Assembly (NCBI RefSeq): GCF_900626095.1
Contig: NZ_UYZZ01000002.1
Coordinates: 434,001 to 498,000 of the forward strand
From: Clostridium rectalis
GTDB taxonomy: Bacteria > Bacillota > Clostridia > Clostridiales > Clostridiaceae
Length of the DNA: 64,000 bases
Direction: 5' to 3'
How positions within the stretch are numbered: the stretch's first letter is position 1; the number at the start of each line of letters is the position of its first letter. The notes under the pieces were generated by a model. The model made no database searches. It saw only the letters and a program-made list of their open reading frames with translations, and was not told where the DNA came from. This document shows positions 1 through 8,308 of this stretch, piece after piece. A program made the position numbers and the translations under genes.

Positions 1-79
1 CTAATGTAATATTATTCACTATTCTAAAATATATTTTATTAATCTCATTATTTGTTTTTTTACAAAAGGAGGATTAAAA

Positions 80-436
80 ATGAACTATTTCCAAAAAGCT
101 AATGATTATTATAATTTAAAAGATTACAAAAGAGCTATTGAATTATATCAAAGATCTATTGAATTAAAGGAAAATGAGGCTGCATCTTTATACAATTCCG
201 CTGTATGTTTTATAAAATTAAAAGAATATATAAAAGCAATACACCTTTTAAAAGCCGCAATTTCATTGAAAAATGACAGCAAATATTATTTTAATCTTGG
301 ATATTGCTATGCTATGTTAAAAAATAATAGAAAAGCCCTTATATACTTTAATACAGCATGGTCTTTAGATAATAAAGATGAGGATTGTGAAAAAGCTATA
401 AACTTAATAATAAATACTTATAAGAAGAAAGTCTAA
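80..436 (+). CDS. Small TPR-repeat protein
   Basis: 118 residues made almost entirely of tetratricopeptide repeats: about three helix-turn-helix units of roughly 34 residues, beginning near residues 5, 37 and 71, with the usual small/aromatic spacing (for example YNLKDYKRAIELYQRSI). TPR proteins are adaptors that bind other proteins. No signal peptide or transmembrane segment is visible, so it is probably cytoplasmic. A good AAAGGAGG site precedes the ATG. It is followed at once by a strong hairpin terminator shared with the convergent deacetylase gene, so it ends its transcript here. Whether more genes lie upstream cannot be seen. The partner and role are unknown. Confidence 0.85.
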   Translation: MNYFQKANDYYNLKDYKRAIELYQRSIELKENEAASLYNSAVCFIKLKEYIKAIHLLKAAISLKNDSKYYFNLGYCYAMLKNNRKALIYFNTAWSLDNKDEDCEKAINLIINTYKKKV

Positions 437-470
437 AAGTTTGTGAAGAAAATCTTCACAAACTTTTTTA
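435..470. terminator. Bidirectional terminator
   Basis: A 15-bp perfect inverted repeat (arm AAAAGTTTGTGAAGA, loop of about 3) followed by T-runs on both strands. It lies between the convergent TPR and deacetylase genes and probably serves both. Confidence 0.85.
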
Positions 471-476
471 TATAAA

Positions 477-1292
477 TCAATATAATAATTCAAAATTATA
501 TTTTTCTGATTTTAAATATTCTATTATTTTAGGTAATGCTTGTACTGTGGTTTCTTTTGCTGGAGCATCATGCATTAATATAACTACATGTTCTTTACCA
601 TCACAAGAATTTTTTACATTTTCTATTAGTTTATCAACATTAACATACTTAGCCTCAGCATCCCCGTTTAAAGCATTCCAGTCTATATATTTATAACCAT
701 TATTTTTTATAGCTTCTTTATAAGGATTTAACGTATCTCCAAAGGATCCACCTGGAAATCGTATAAACATACTTTTATACTTTTCTTTTAATATTGATTT
801 TATAGTCTCATCACACTTTTTAACATCATTTATAAAATTATCTACACTTGAATACAAATAATTATAATCATGGCTATAGGTATGGTTACAAATAGAATGA
901 CCTTCTTTTTTTTGTCTTTTAACTATTTCAGGATTTTCTTTTGCTAATTCTCCAATTAAAAAAAATGTAGCCTTAACATCATATTCCTTTAATATATCTA
1001 ATATTTTAGGTGTCAATTTTCCAGATGGCCCATCGTCAAAGGTTAAATATGCAACCTTTCTTCCATCGCTTTTATATGGATTAACTATAGGTTTAGTGAC
1101 TTCTTTTTTTCCCTCTGTTCTATTATTATTTTTTATAATGTTATCCCTTGTAGAATTATAAGAGGTACCAACTATTATACTCTTATGTTTTCCTATATAA
1201 CTTCCAGCTATAAATCCTATACAATAAACAAATAAGAATATTACAAGGAACTTTATAAATGTTAATTTATTACTCTTAACATTATTTTTCAA
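477..1292 (-). CDS. Polysaccharide deacetylase (NodB/PdaA-type), membrane-anchored
   Basis: 271 residues. One N-terminal transmembrane anchor (about residues 12-32) is followed by a short polar linker and a NodB homology domain. All carbohydrate-esterase-4 motifs are visible: TFDDGP (metal Asp and catalytic Asp), HTYSH (metal histidines), RFPGG, DWNA and LMHDAP. It is expected to remove acetyl groups from peptidoglycan or other N-acetylated glycans outside the membrane. PdaA-like members act in spore cortex formation, but this cannot be assigned from sequence alone. The start is TTG, chosen because it follows a GGGGATGGTGG ribosome binding site. That site is complementary to the C-rich segment of the candidate small RNA near 30.75 kb. 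Confidence 0.9.
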   Translation of the reverse strand: MKNNVKSNKLTFIKFLVIFLFVYCIGFIAGSYIGKHKSIIVGTSYNSTRDNIIKNNNRTEGKKEVTKPIVNPYKSDGRKVAYLTFDDGPSGKLTPKILDILKEYDVKATFFLIGELAKENPEIVKRQKKEGHSICNHTYSHDYNYLYSSVDNFINDVKKCDETIKSILKEKYKSMFIRFPGGSFGDTLNPYKEAIKNNGYKYIDWNALNGDAEAKYVNVDKLIENVKNSCDGKEHVVILMHDAPAKETTVQALPKIIEYLKSEKYNFELLY

Positions 1293-1325
1293 ACCACCAT
1301 CCCCTTAAAATCCTTAAAGTAATAT

Positions 1326-2501
1326 TTACCACTCACCTGCAATATTATAATCTTTATGGTCCAATTCAAATCTTCTACTATTGAAGTAGTTTCCTCCCTT
1401 ATAAAATGTGGTATCAACATTTATCCATTTATTTTCCTCTTGAATATATACTTGATTCCATGCATGACTTACCCAACTTACTCCATTAAATCCTTGACCA
1501 GTAATTAATCTAACTTTTATATTATTAACTCTACACATAGCCACATACAAGCAAGCATAATCAAAACATATCCCCTTTTTAGTTTGAAATGTAGATATGG
1601 CTCCAGACCTTACATCAAAATCATTATTTAAAACCTTAACCGCTTTATCATGATCATAAGAAATATTATTTCCTATCCAATTATATAGTATTTTAGCTTT
1701 CCCTTTAGTAGAAGATTCCCCCTCTACTAAACCTTTTGCAAAAATATTTATTTCATTATTGGATTTTACCCCTTCATTTAAAGTTACACCATTGTAATAA
1801 ACTATTGTTTTACCACTTATATTTTTATTTGGTGTATCTTTTATATTTTGTGATTCCTTTACTACTATTTTAAAGGAGTTATTTAGAATATCTGGAAGTT
1901 TTCTTGCAAGTTTTGAGTTAGTAACGGGTATAACCACTTTTTTACAAACGTAATTATATGTATTGGAGGATTCTAAATACTTATTAAATGCTTCATTTGT
2001 GTAAAAAATAGATAGTATATTTAACATAAGGGTTACAAGCAATATATATCCTACGGCCTTAGGAAATTGAAATAATGCTCCTATAACACTTCTAAATATA
2101 TTACTCTTTTTTCTTAAATATGACTCTACAACATCTAATAAAGGATATAAAGTAATGGTATTTAAAAAATATAATATTAAAAATAACAACTTATAAATCA
2201 AAAATATAATTATAGGTACTATAATTATATATATAATAAAAGGCTTACTTTCTATGTACCTTATTATATTCACAGGAATAATTTCATATATTATTCTATA
2301 GATACCACCATCATGTTGTATAAAAATCTTTTTGCTATAATATATTCCTAAATATAGGGATGCAATAAATGATATACTTCTATTTAATTCTTCTAAATCA
2401 AGCTTCATATCTTTAGAAGAATATTTAAATAAAAAACCTCTAATTATAGGATATATAAAAACTATAATCAAAATTGCAGTTATAGGGTTTATCTTTTCCA
2501 T
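1326..2501 (-). CDS. Membrane protein with transglutaminase-like domain
   Basis: 391 residues. The N-terminal half holds several hydrophobic segments (around residues 5-22, 45-55, 90-115 and 148-165). The C-terminal half is a transglutaminase-like papain-fold domain with the expected triad: Cys in KGICFDYACL, His in VSHAWNQVYI and Asp in WINVDTTF. Such proteins are usually cysteine peptidases or cross-link modifiers rather than true transglutaminases. Substrate unknown. The domain probably faces outward. It sits 33 bp upstream (in transcription order) of the deacetylase and may share its transcript, which suggests a cell-envelope task. ATG start after AAAGGAG. Confidence 0.8.
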   Translation of the reverse strand: MEKINPITAILIIVFIYPIIRGFLFKYSSKDMKLDLEELNRSISFIASLYLGIYYSKKIFIQHDGGIYRIIYEIIPVNIIRYIESKPFIIYIIIVPIIIFLIYKLLFLILYFLNTITLYPLLDVVESYLRKKSNIFRSVIGALFQFPKAVGYILLVTLMLNILSIFYTNEAFNKYLESSNTYNYVCKKVVIPVTNSKLARKLPDILNNSFKIVVKESQNIKDTPNKNISGKTIVYYNGVTLNEGVKSNNEINIFAKGLVEGESSTKGKAKILYNWIGNNISYDHDKAVKVLNNDFDVRSGAISTFQTKKGICFDYACLYVAMCRVNNIKVRLITGQGFNGVSWVSHAWNQVYIQEENKWINVDTTFYKGGNYFNSRRFELDHKDYNIAGEW

Positions 2502-2530
2502 TTAAAACACTCCTTTAGCCGTAAAAGAAT

Positions 2531-3190
2531 TTATTCATAAAAATCATTCTTTATTATTTTATTTAAAGTATGTTTTACATCCTCAAAATTGTATCCTTTT
2601 CTTATAAGAAAATCCCCTAATTTTTTATATATTTTATGTAAATCACTTTCTCTTTTTATTATTTGATTATACTTACTTTGTGCTAATTTTAATAATACCT
2701 GATTTTCTATATTTGTATCTATATTATATATTTTTTCTTTAACTATATCCTCTGCTATTCCTTTTTGAAGTAATAAAAATTTTATTTTATTTTTACCTGT
2801 ATTTCTTATTTTTTCTTTTATATACATGTCTGCATACTTGGAATCATTCAAAAAATTATAGTCTTTAAGAAATTTAACTACCTTATTTATAGTGTCATTA
2901 CTATAACCTTTGTCTTTAAGTTTACCATAAATTTCCTTTTCAGTCTTGTATTTTTTCTCTAAGGATTTTAAAGCATCATTTTTACACTTTAAATAATTAT
3001 CCTCTTCTATTATTTTACCTATATATTCTATATCTATTTTGCTTTTACTTTTTAGATTAAACCTATATATTATCTCTGCACTACATGCAAATAAAAATTC
3101 TTCGTCTACATATACATTAACTCTACTTTTATTTCTTTTTTGTACTTCAATTTTAGTTATAGTTCTTTTGCAAATATTATTATCTTCCAA
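2531..3190 (-). CDS. recX: Regulatory protein RecX
   Basis: 219 residues, the usual size for a Firmicute RecX. It shows the three-helix RecX repeats, with the signature LKDKGYSNDTINKVVKFLKDYNFLND cut here into its recognisable core GYSNDTINKVVKFL (about residues 94-107), and further repeats to the C-terminus. RecX binds RecA filaments and limits or tunes recombination. The N-terminal stretch (KIEVQKRNKSRVNVYVDEE) is typical of the long Gram-positive form. The start is TTG, nine bases after GGAGG. It is 18 bp downstream of the M16 peptidase gene and 29 bp upstream of the transglutaminase-like gene, so probably part of one minus-strand transcript. recA is not in the window. Confidence 0.88.
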   Translation of the reverse strand: MEDNNICKRTITKIEVQKRNKSRVNVYVDEEFLFACSAEIIYRFNLKSKSKIDIEYIGKIIEEDNYLKCKNDALKSLEKKYKTEKEIYGKLKDKGYSNDTINKVVKFLKDYNFLNDSKYADMYIKEKIRNTGKNKIKFLLLQKGIAEDIVKEKIYNIDTNIENQVLLKLAQSKYNQIIKRESDLHKIYKKLGDFLIRKGYNFEDVKHTLNKIIKNDFYE

Positions 3191-3208
3191 TATTATTTTC
3201 CTCCAGAG

Positions 3209-4441
3209 TTAATTATTATTTTTTAATACATGTATAGTTGGATTATTTAAAACCTTGTTTCCAACAGCATATATGTCCTCTCTTTTTATATTATCTAACC
3301 TTTTCATATCTTCTATGAATTCATAGATATTTTCTCCGTCTATTATTTGGTGAATAACATAATTACTTAAATCTGTTGGGTCTTCTAGTGTAAATACTAC
3401 TGCTGTTTTTAATACCTTTTTCATTAATTTCATAGTATCCTCATCAAAAACTGTCTTTTTTTCCTTTATATCTTTTATGCAGTTATTTATGACATCGATA
3501 GTTTCATTTATACTTTCCTTTGCAACCGCCGTATATAGGTATAATGATTTTACAGAATTAGTAGTATCAAGACTTGTATATACATCGTAGGCTAACCCTC
3601 TCTTTTCTCTCAATTCCCTAAATAGAATAGAATTTGTACTATCTCCAAATTTATGGTTTAAAATTTTAAATGCTAACTCTCCATCCTTATCTAAATCATG
3701 AAAAGTAAATAAATATACTATTGTACTTTGTTCTATATCATTTTTGTAAGACCTAAAAACACCAGGAACATTTTTTTCAATCAAAACTTTATTTCTGGTA
3801 AATTCCCTCTTTTCCCAAGAAGTTAAATATTTATTTACTAATTCTTTTATGTACAAATGATCAAAAGGTGATACAATACATATATAGCAATTATTAGGTA
3901 CATAGAATTTATTATAAAAGTCCATTAAATTTTTTCTTGTAAAAGATTTAATATGTGATTCAGTGCCTAATGTATCATATTTTAATGGACTTTTCTTATA
4001 GGCTACTTCATTTATCCTTTTAAATGTAATATCTTCTATATCATCTTTACTTGTCCTTATTTCAGCTAGGATTACTTCTCTTTCTTTTTTTATCTCTTCT
4101 TCTGGAAATATAGATTTGGTTACCATATCACCTAAAAGTTCCACTGAATTTTCTAACTCATCACATAGTGCAGTAATACTATATATAGTACAGTTATGAT
4201 CAGTATAAGCATTATACTCTCCACCAATATTTTCTAAATTACTATTGAGTCTTTCATTACTTCTAGTATAAGTTCCTTTAAATAACATGTGCTCTATAAA
4301 ATGAGAAATACCTCTATTATTATCTTCTTCATATAAAGATCCAATTTTTATTCCTAGATGCATAGAAAATAGTTGAGTGTCCTTTTTTATTGATACTAAC
4401 TTTATTCCATTGTCTAACAAGTGCTCCTTAGAATCAAACAT
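3209..4441 (-). CDS. M16 (insulinase/pitrilysin) family zinc peptidase
   Basis: 410 residues from the preferred ATG at 4441, which follows AAAGGAGAG by six bases; the longer reading frame to 4471 has no better site. The inverted zinc motif HFIEH lies near residue 50, and the third ligand Glu is in EREVILAEI about 75 residues later. The C-terminal half carries the R/Y-type substrate motif (FRELREKRGLAYDVY). This is the M16B type, related to the processing-peptidase beta subunit and B. subtilis YmxG/MlpA. It cleaves peptides, and its natural substrate is unknown. It heads a minus-strand run into recX. Confidence 0.88.
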   Translation of the reverse strand: MFDSKEHLLDNGIKLVSIKKDTQLFSMHLGIKIGSLYEEDNNRGISHFIEHMLFKGTYTRSNERLNSNLENIGGEYNAYTDHNCTIYSITALCDELENSVELLGDMVTKSIFPEEEIKKEREVILAEIRTSKDDIEDITFKRINEVAYKKSPLKYDTLGTESHIKSFTRKNLMDFYNKFYVPNNCYICIVSPFDHLYIKELVNKYLTSWEKREFTRNKVLIEKNVPGVFRSYKNDIEQSTIVYLFTFHDLDKDGELAFKILNHKFGDSTNSILFRELREKRGLAYDVYTSLDTTNSVKSLYLYTAVAKESINETIDVINNCIKDIKEKKTVFDEDTMKLMKKVLKTAVVFTLEDPTDLSNYVIHQIIDGENIYEFIEDMKRLDNIKREDIYAVGNKVLNNPTIHVLKNNN

Positions 4442-4601
4442 TAAATACTCTCCTTTAGTATAAAATTTCAAATTTAATAATGTCTACAATATAGCATAAG
4501 AATATTACTATTACAATATTATAGAGAAAAGTAGATTTAGTACTTTTTTCATGTAAAATTCCTTCATTTTACAGAGTATTAAATAATGCTTTTTATTTTA
4601 A

Positions 4602-4630
4602 TTGACTTATTTATAAATATATATTACACT
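4602..4630 (+). promoter_or_regulatory. Promoter of the queT riboswitch transcript
   Basis: TTGACT, a 17-base spacer, then TACACT, ending about 20 bases before the riboswitch aptamer. The -10 is weak but the spacing and position fit. Confidence 0.5.
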
Positions 4631-4651
4631 ATAAAAAGGCTTTTTAAATAG

Positions 4652-4696
4652 CCAGACAGTTCGAAACCATCCTGTCTTAAAACAAAACTATGGAGG
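4652..4696 (+). promoter_or_regulatory. preQ1-I riboswitch
   Basis: Stem P1 is AGACAG (4654-4659) with CTGTCT (4672-4677), enclosing a loop that starts TTCGAAACC. It is followed by an A-rich tail TAAAACAAAACTA that runs straight into the ribosome binding site TGGAGG (4691-4696). This is the layout of the class I preQ1 aptamer, an H-type pseudoknot in which the A-rich tail crosses the P1 minor groove. Because the pseudoknot end abuts the ribosome binding site, control is probably translational, with queuosine precursor shutting off the transporter downstream. The known link between this aptamer and QueT-type transporters supports the call. Confidence 0.85.
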
Positions 4697-4706
4697 TATA
4701 TACGAT

Positions 4707-5201
4707 ATGAAAATAAAAACTAGATATTTAGCGATTAGCTCGCTTATTGCTGCAATTTATGCGGTAATAACCATGTTTTTAAGTTATCCAATGAGCTATC
4801 AAGCATCTCAATTTAGAGTTGCGGAAGCATTAACAATTCTTCCCTTTTTTTCATCCAGTGCCATTCCTGGATTATTTTTAGGTTGCATTATAGCTAACAT
4901 TTTAAGTCCTGTAGGACCATTAGATATAATCTTTGGTTCTTTAGCTACTTTAATATCTGCTATAATTACCTATAATATAGGTAAAAGCAAATTAAAATGG
5001 AAAATATATCTAGCTCCGTTGCCACCAGTAATTGTTAATGCACTGATTGTGGGATTTTTATTACACTATACTATAGGTTGGCCTTTAGTTATTACTATAC
5101 TTCAAGTAGCTTTAGGAGAACTTCTTTGTTGTTATGGTTTAGGCTTACCATTATTAGTATTTATTAAGAAAAATAAGGAGCTGCAATTTTTTTTAAAATA
5201 G
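4707..5201 (+). CDS. queT: QueT-family queuosine precursor transporter
   Basis: 164 residues, five or six hydrophobic helices, no large soluble domain. It matches the QueT family (substrate-binding S component of ECF-type importers): the conserved early segment FRVAEALTILPFF (residues about 37-49) and the Pro/Gly-rich loop NILSPVGPLDIIFGS are visible. It should bind preQ1 or a related deazapurine and import it with a shared ECF energising module, which is not encoded here. The preQ1-I riboswitch directly upstream fits this role. Single-gene unit ended by the hairpin at 5228-5267. Confidence 0.88.
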   Translation: MKIKTRYLAISSLIAAIYAVITMFLSYPMSYQASQFRVAEALTILPFFSSSAIPGLFLGCIIANILSPVGPLDIIFGSLATLISAIITYNIGKSKLKWKIYLAPLPPVIVNALIVGFLLHYTIGWPLVITILQVALGELLCCYGLGLPLLVFIKKNKELQFFLK

Positions 5202-5227
5202 ATAAAAGTAAGACATGGATAGATTTT

Positions 5228-5267
5228 AAAAAGCAAAAGGCAGTAAATACTGACTTTTGCTTTTTAT
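5228..5267 (+). terminator. Terminator of queT
   Basis: A 12-bp arm (AAAAAGCAAAAG) pairs with CTTTTGCTTTTT around a 14-base loop, with the T-run in the 3' arm. Confidence 0.8.
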
Positions 5268-5346
5268 TTGAAAAAATAATTTTATAATTATCTCATATAT
5301 ACAAATAATAAATTTATATACTTATAGAAAGAGGAATGATAATATA

Positions 5347-6915
5347 ATGAAAAATACAAAGTTTACAGACTTACAACTTAACGAAATGGTATTAAAAGCA
5401 ATTAATGATTTAGGTTTCGAAGAACCATCACAAATTCAAGCAGAAGCTATTCCTGTTGTATTGGAAGGTTACGATATAATTGGTCAGGCACAAACTGGAA
5501 CTGGAAAAACCTTAGCTTTTGGAGCCCCTGTTATAAGTAATATTGGAAATACCCATAATTCCATACATGCTTTAATTCTTGCTCCTACAAGAGAATTAGC
5601 TATTCAGGTTACGGACGAATTATCCCGCCTATCAAAATATACTAAAACACGTTTACTTCCTATCTACGGAGGACAGCCAATAGACAGACAGATTAAATCT
5701 TTAAAAAGAGGTGTAGATATTGTTGTAGGTACACCTGGAAGAATATTAGATCATATAAATAGAGGAAGTATTAAATTAAACAATGTAGAATTTTTAGTAC
5801 TAGATGAAGCAGATGAAATGCTAAACATGGGGTTTATAGACGATATAGAAACTATAATTAAAAATATAAACTCTGAAAGACAAACACTATTGTTTTCTGC
5901 TACTATGCCTACGGCTATTAAAAAATTAGCTTCTAAATATATGAAAAAAGATACAAAACATATATCTATAGCTAAAAACACTGTAACAGTTGATAAAATA
6001 AAACAATATTACTATGAGATAAAACATAAAGATAGATTTGAATGTCTTTGCAGAATATTAGATTTAGATGAACCATCAAGTGCAATCATATTTTGCAAAA
6101 CAAAAAAAGGTGTAGATGAAGTAGTGGAAACTATGCAAATGAGAGGTTATAACGTTGAAGGTATGCATGGAGATATGAATCAAAATCATAGAATAAATAC
6201 CTTAAGAAAATTTAAAGATGGTTCTTTAGACTTTTTAGTTGCTACTGACGTTGCTGCAAGAGGTATAGATGTAGAATCAGTATCCCATGTTATAAACTAT
6301 GATTTACCACAAGATACAGAATCCTATGTTCATAGAATAGGTAGAACTGGTAGAGCAAATAAAGAAGGAATTGCCTACTCATTAGTTACCGCAAAAGAAT
6401 ATATCATGTTAAAACAAATACAAAAATATACAAAAAGTAAAATAAAAAGAAAAGAAATTCCTACAATAGATGAAATTTTAGAAGCTAAACATAAGACTAT
6501 ATTAAAAGATGTAAAAAACACTTTAGAAAATGATGATTTTAAAACTTTTATACCTTTGGCTATGGAATTAGATGAAGAGTATAATCTAGTAGATGTTGCT
6601 GCTGCACTAATGAAATTAATGTTTGATGAAAAATTAAGCTGCGAATACTCAGAAAATGCTATAGCATCTTCTAAATCTGTTAGGTTATTTTTAACAGTAG
6701 GTAAAATTGATAAACTTACACCTAAAACTTTATTAAAATTTATATGTGATAACTCTAATGTTAATTCCGCCCATATCGGCTCTATAGATATTTTGGAGAA
6801 ATTTTCATTTATTGATGTAGATGAGGAATGTGTAAATAAAGTTATAAATAGCTGTAATGGTCTTAAAATTAAAGGTAGAAAAGTAAAAATAGAGATTGCT
6901 AATAAGAAAAGATAA
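5347..6915 (+). CDS. DEAD-box RNA helicase with DbpA-type RNA-binding tail
   Basis: 522 residues. Both RecA-like domains are present with the Q motif (FEEPSQIQAEAIP), Walker A AQTGTGKT, PTRELA, DEAD in VLDEADEML, SAT in LFSATMP, and motif VI HRIGRTGR. Residues about 445-522 form a DbpA/YxiN-like RNA-binding domain, which in the family recognises 23S rRNA hairpin 92. The protein is therefore probably an ATP-dependent helicase in large-subunit ribosome assembly, though a CshA-like role in RNA decay or cold adaptation is possible. ATG after AGAGGAATG. The flavin reductase gene follows after 27 bp. Confidence 0.92.
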   Translation: MKNTKFTDLQLNEMVLKAINDLGFEEPSQIQAEAIPVVLEGYDIIGQAQTGTGKTLAFGAPVISNIGNTHNSIHALILAPTRELAIQVTDELSRLSKYTKTRLLPIYGGQPIDRQIKSLKRGVDIVVGTPGRILDHINRGSIKLNNVEFLVLDEADEMLNMGFIDDIETIIKNINSERQTLLFSATMPTAIKKLASKYMKKDTKHISIAKNTVTVDKIKQYYYEIKHKDRFECLCRILDLDEPSSAIIFCKTKKGVDEVVETMQMRGYNVEGMHGDMNQNHRINTLRKFKDGSLDFLVATDVAARGIDVESVSHVINYDLPQDTESYVHRIGRTGRANKEGIAYSLVTAKEYIMLKQIQKYTKSKIKRKEIPTIDEILEAKHKTILKDVKNTLENDDFKTFIPLAMELDEEYNLVDVAAALMKLMFDEKLSCEYSENAIASSKSVRLFLTVGKIDKLTPKTLLKFICDNSNVNSAHIGSIDILEKFSFIDVDEECVNKVINSCNGLKIKGRKVKIEIANKKR

Positions 6916-6942
6916 TCTTGCAAAATATAAGGAGAGATTTTT

Positions 6943-7530
6943 ATGGGAAAAGTATGTTTTAAAGGAAGCGCTATGTTAAATCCTGTTCCTGTAGCACTTA
7001 TAACCTGTATAAACAGTGAGGGTAAACCTAATGTGTTTACTGTTGGTTGGATTGGAACAGCTTGTACAAAACCACCAATGATAACAGTAGCCATAAGACC
7101 TGAAAGACTTTCTTATAAACTTATTAAAAAAACTAAAGAATTTGTAGTAAATTTACCTTCAAAATCTTTAGTTAAAGAAGTTGATTTTTGCGGAGTACGA
7201 TCTGGCAATACTATTGATAAAATTAAACATTTAAAGTTTAATTTAGAAAAATGCAAATATATAAAAGCACCTATTATTAAACAATGTCCTGTGGCTCTTG
7301 AATGTAAGCTAAAAGAGATAATTCCCCTAGGAACCCATGATTTATTCTTAGCAGAAGTTGTTTCTATTCACATAGAGGAAAGCTTAATAGATAGTAAAGG
7401 AAAATTCCATATAGAAAAGGCGAATTTAATATGTTATTCTCATGGAGAATACTTTCCTATTCCACAAAAATCTATAGGTAAATTTGGTTTTTCTGTTCAG
7501 AAAAAAAAGCATAAGGTAAAAAAATTATAA
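6943..7530 (+). CDS. Flavin reductase-like FMN-binding protein
   Basis: 195 residues of the flavin reductase/DIM6-NTAB family, a split-barrel FMN-binding fold. Recognisable are the N-terminal PVPVALITCINSEGKPNVFT strand pair, the segment PPMITVAIRP, and FVVNLPS. Members are FMN-dependent NAD(P)H oxidoreductases or simply flavin-binding proteins, and the electron acceptor cannot be told. Cytoplasmic. It follows the helicase by 27 bp with its own AAGGAGAG site, so the two may be co-transcribed. No terminator is seen before the next gene apart from the 7538-7579 hairpin. Confidence 0.85.
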   Translation: MGKVCFKGSAMLNPVPVALITCINSEGKPNVFTVGWIGTACTKPPMITVAIRPERLSYKLIKKTKEFVVNLPSKSLVKEVDFCGVRSGNTIDKIKHLKFNLEKCKYIKAPIIKQCPVALECKLKEIIPLGTHDLFLAEVVSIHIEESLIDSKGKFHIEKANLICYSHGEYFPIPQKSIGKFGFSVQKKKHKVKKL

Positions 7531-7537
7531 CATTTTA

Positions 7538-7579
7538 ATTGCCTATCCTTCATAGAATAAATTAGGAGGGATAGGCAAT
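7538..7579 (+). promoter_or_regulatory. Hairpin covering the ribosome binding site and start codon of the L,D-transpeptidase gene
   Basis: Perfect 11-base inverted repeat: ATTGCCTATCC (7538-7548) pairs with GGATAGGCAAT (7569-7579). The right arm contains the 3' part of the AGGAGGGATAGG ribosome binding region and the first two bases of the ATG. No T-run follows, so it is not a typical terminator. It would mask translation initiation when folded. Confidence 0.6.
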
Positions 7580-8282
7580 GTCAAAATTTAAAAAATTATT
7601 ATTTACTCTCATATTTATATTTATAATAGAAATAATATTAATATATTTAGGATATAAAAAATCTACTGAAAATTCACTAACTATTAATGGCTATAACCCT
7701 AAAAAACCTTTAGTACTCATAGCAGATATTACATTAAATGAACTCTTTGTATTTCAAGATAATAAGTGTTTAAAAACTTATATTATATCTGGTGGTAAAC
7801 CAAGTACGCCTTCTCCTATAGGCACATGGAAAATTATTAGTAAAGATACCTGGGGAGAAGGTTTTGGAGGCCATTGGATGGGTTTTAATGTACCCTGGGG
7901 TAAGTATGGTATTCATGGTACAATATATCCTAATTCTCTTGGGTGGAACTCCTCTAAAGGCTGTATTAGAATGAATAATAAAGACGTAGCCGAATTATAT
8001 AAAATAGTTAAGCATAATACGCCGGTAATAATATATGGAGGACCATATGGAGATTTTGGAGAATATTTAAGACCAATTAAGCCTGGTATGATAGGTTCTG
8101 ATATTTATAAGCTTCAACAAATTTTAAAAGAAAAAGGATATTTTAAAGGAGAACCTAATGGAATTTATAACCAATGGATGATACCTTCGATAAATAAATT
8201 TCAAAAGGAACATAATCTTCCTATAAACAATACAATTGACAAAAATTTTTTTAAAAAATTAGGAGTAGAACTAATTGATTGA
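7578..8282 (+). CDS. L,D-transpeptidase (YkuD) with C-terminal peptidoglycan-binding domain
   Basis: 234 residues. An N-terminal membrane anchor (about residues 7-25) is followed by a YkuD catalytic domain with the HG...SKGCIRM motif (YGIHGT near residue 112, then SSKGCIRM with the nucleophilic Cys). The C-terminus (about residues 170-230) is a PG_binding_1 module (GSDIYKLQQILKEKGYFKG). It should form 3-3 or related cross-links in peptidoglycan or attach groups to it, outside the membrane. Start ATG at 7578 after AGGAGGG, a site lying inside a strong inverted repeat. Confidence 0.9.
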   Translation: MSKFKKLLFTLIFIFIIEIILIYLGYKKSTENSLTINGYNPKKPLVLIADITLNELFVFQDNKCLKTYIISGGKPSTPSPIGTWKIISKDTWGEGFGGHWMGFNVPWGKYGIHGTIYPNSLGWNSSKGCIRMNNKDVAELYKIVKHNTPVIIYGGPYGDFGEYLRPIKPGMIGSDIYKLQQILKEKGYFKGEPNGIYNQWMIPSINKFQKEHNLPINNTIDKNFFKKLGVELID

Positions 8283-8300
8283 TTAATTCCACTCCCATTT
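8262..8300. terminator. Convergent terminator between ykuD-type gene and opuAC
   Basis: Imperfect 14-bp arms (GGAGTAGAACTAAT with ATTAATTCCACTCC, two mismatches) followed by CATTTTTAT. It overlaps the stop codon of the transpeptidase gene. Confidence 0.55.
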
Positions 8301-8308
8301 TTATAGCT

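Noticed and set aside
6375-7094. 239-residue minus-strand frame across the helicase/flavin reductase junction
   Set aside because: It overlaps two well-supported plus-strand genes and has no ribosome binding site or recognisable family.
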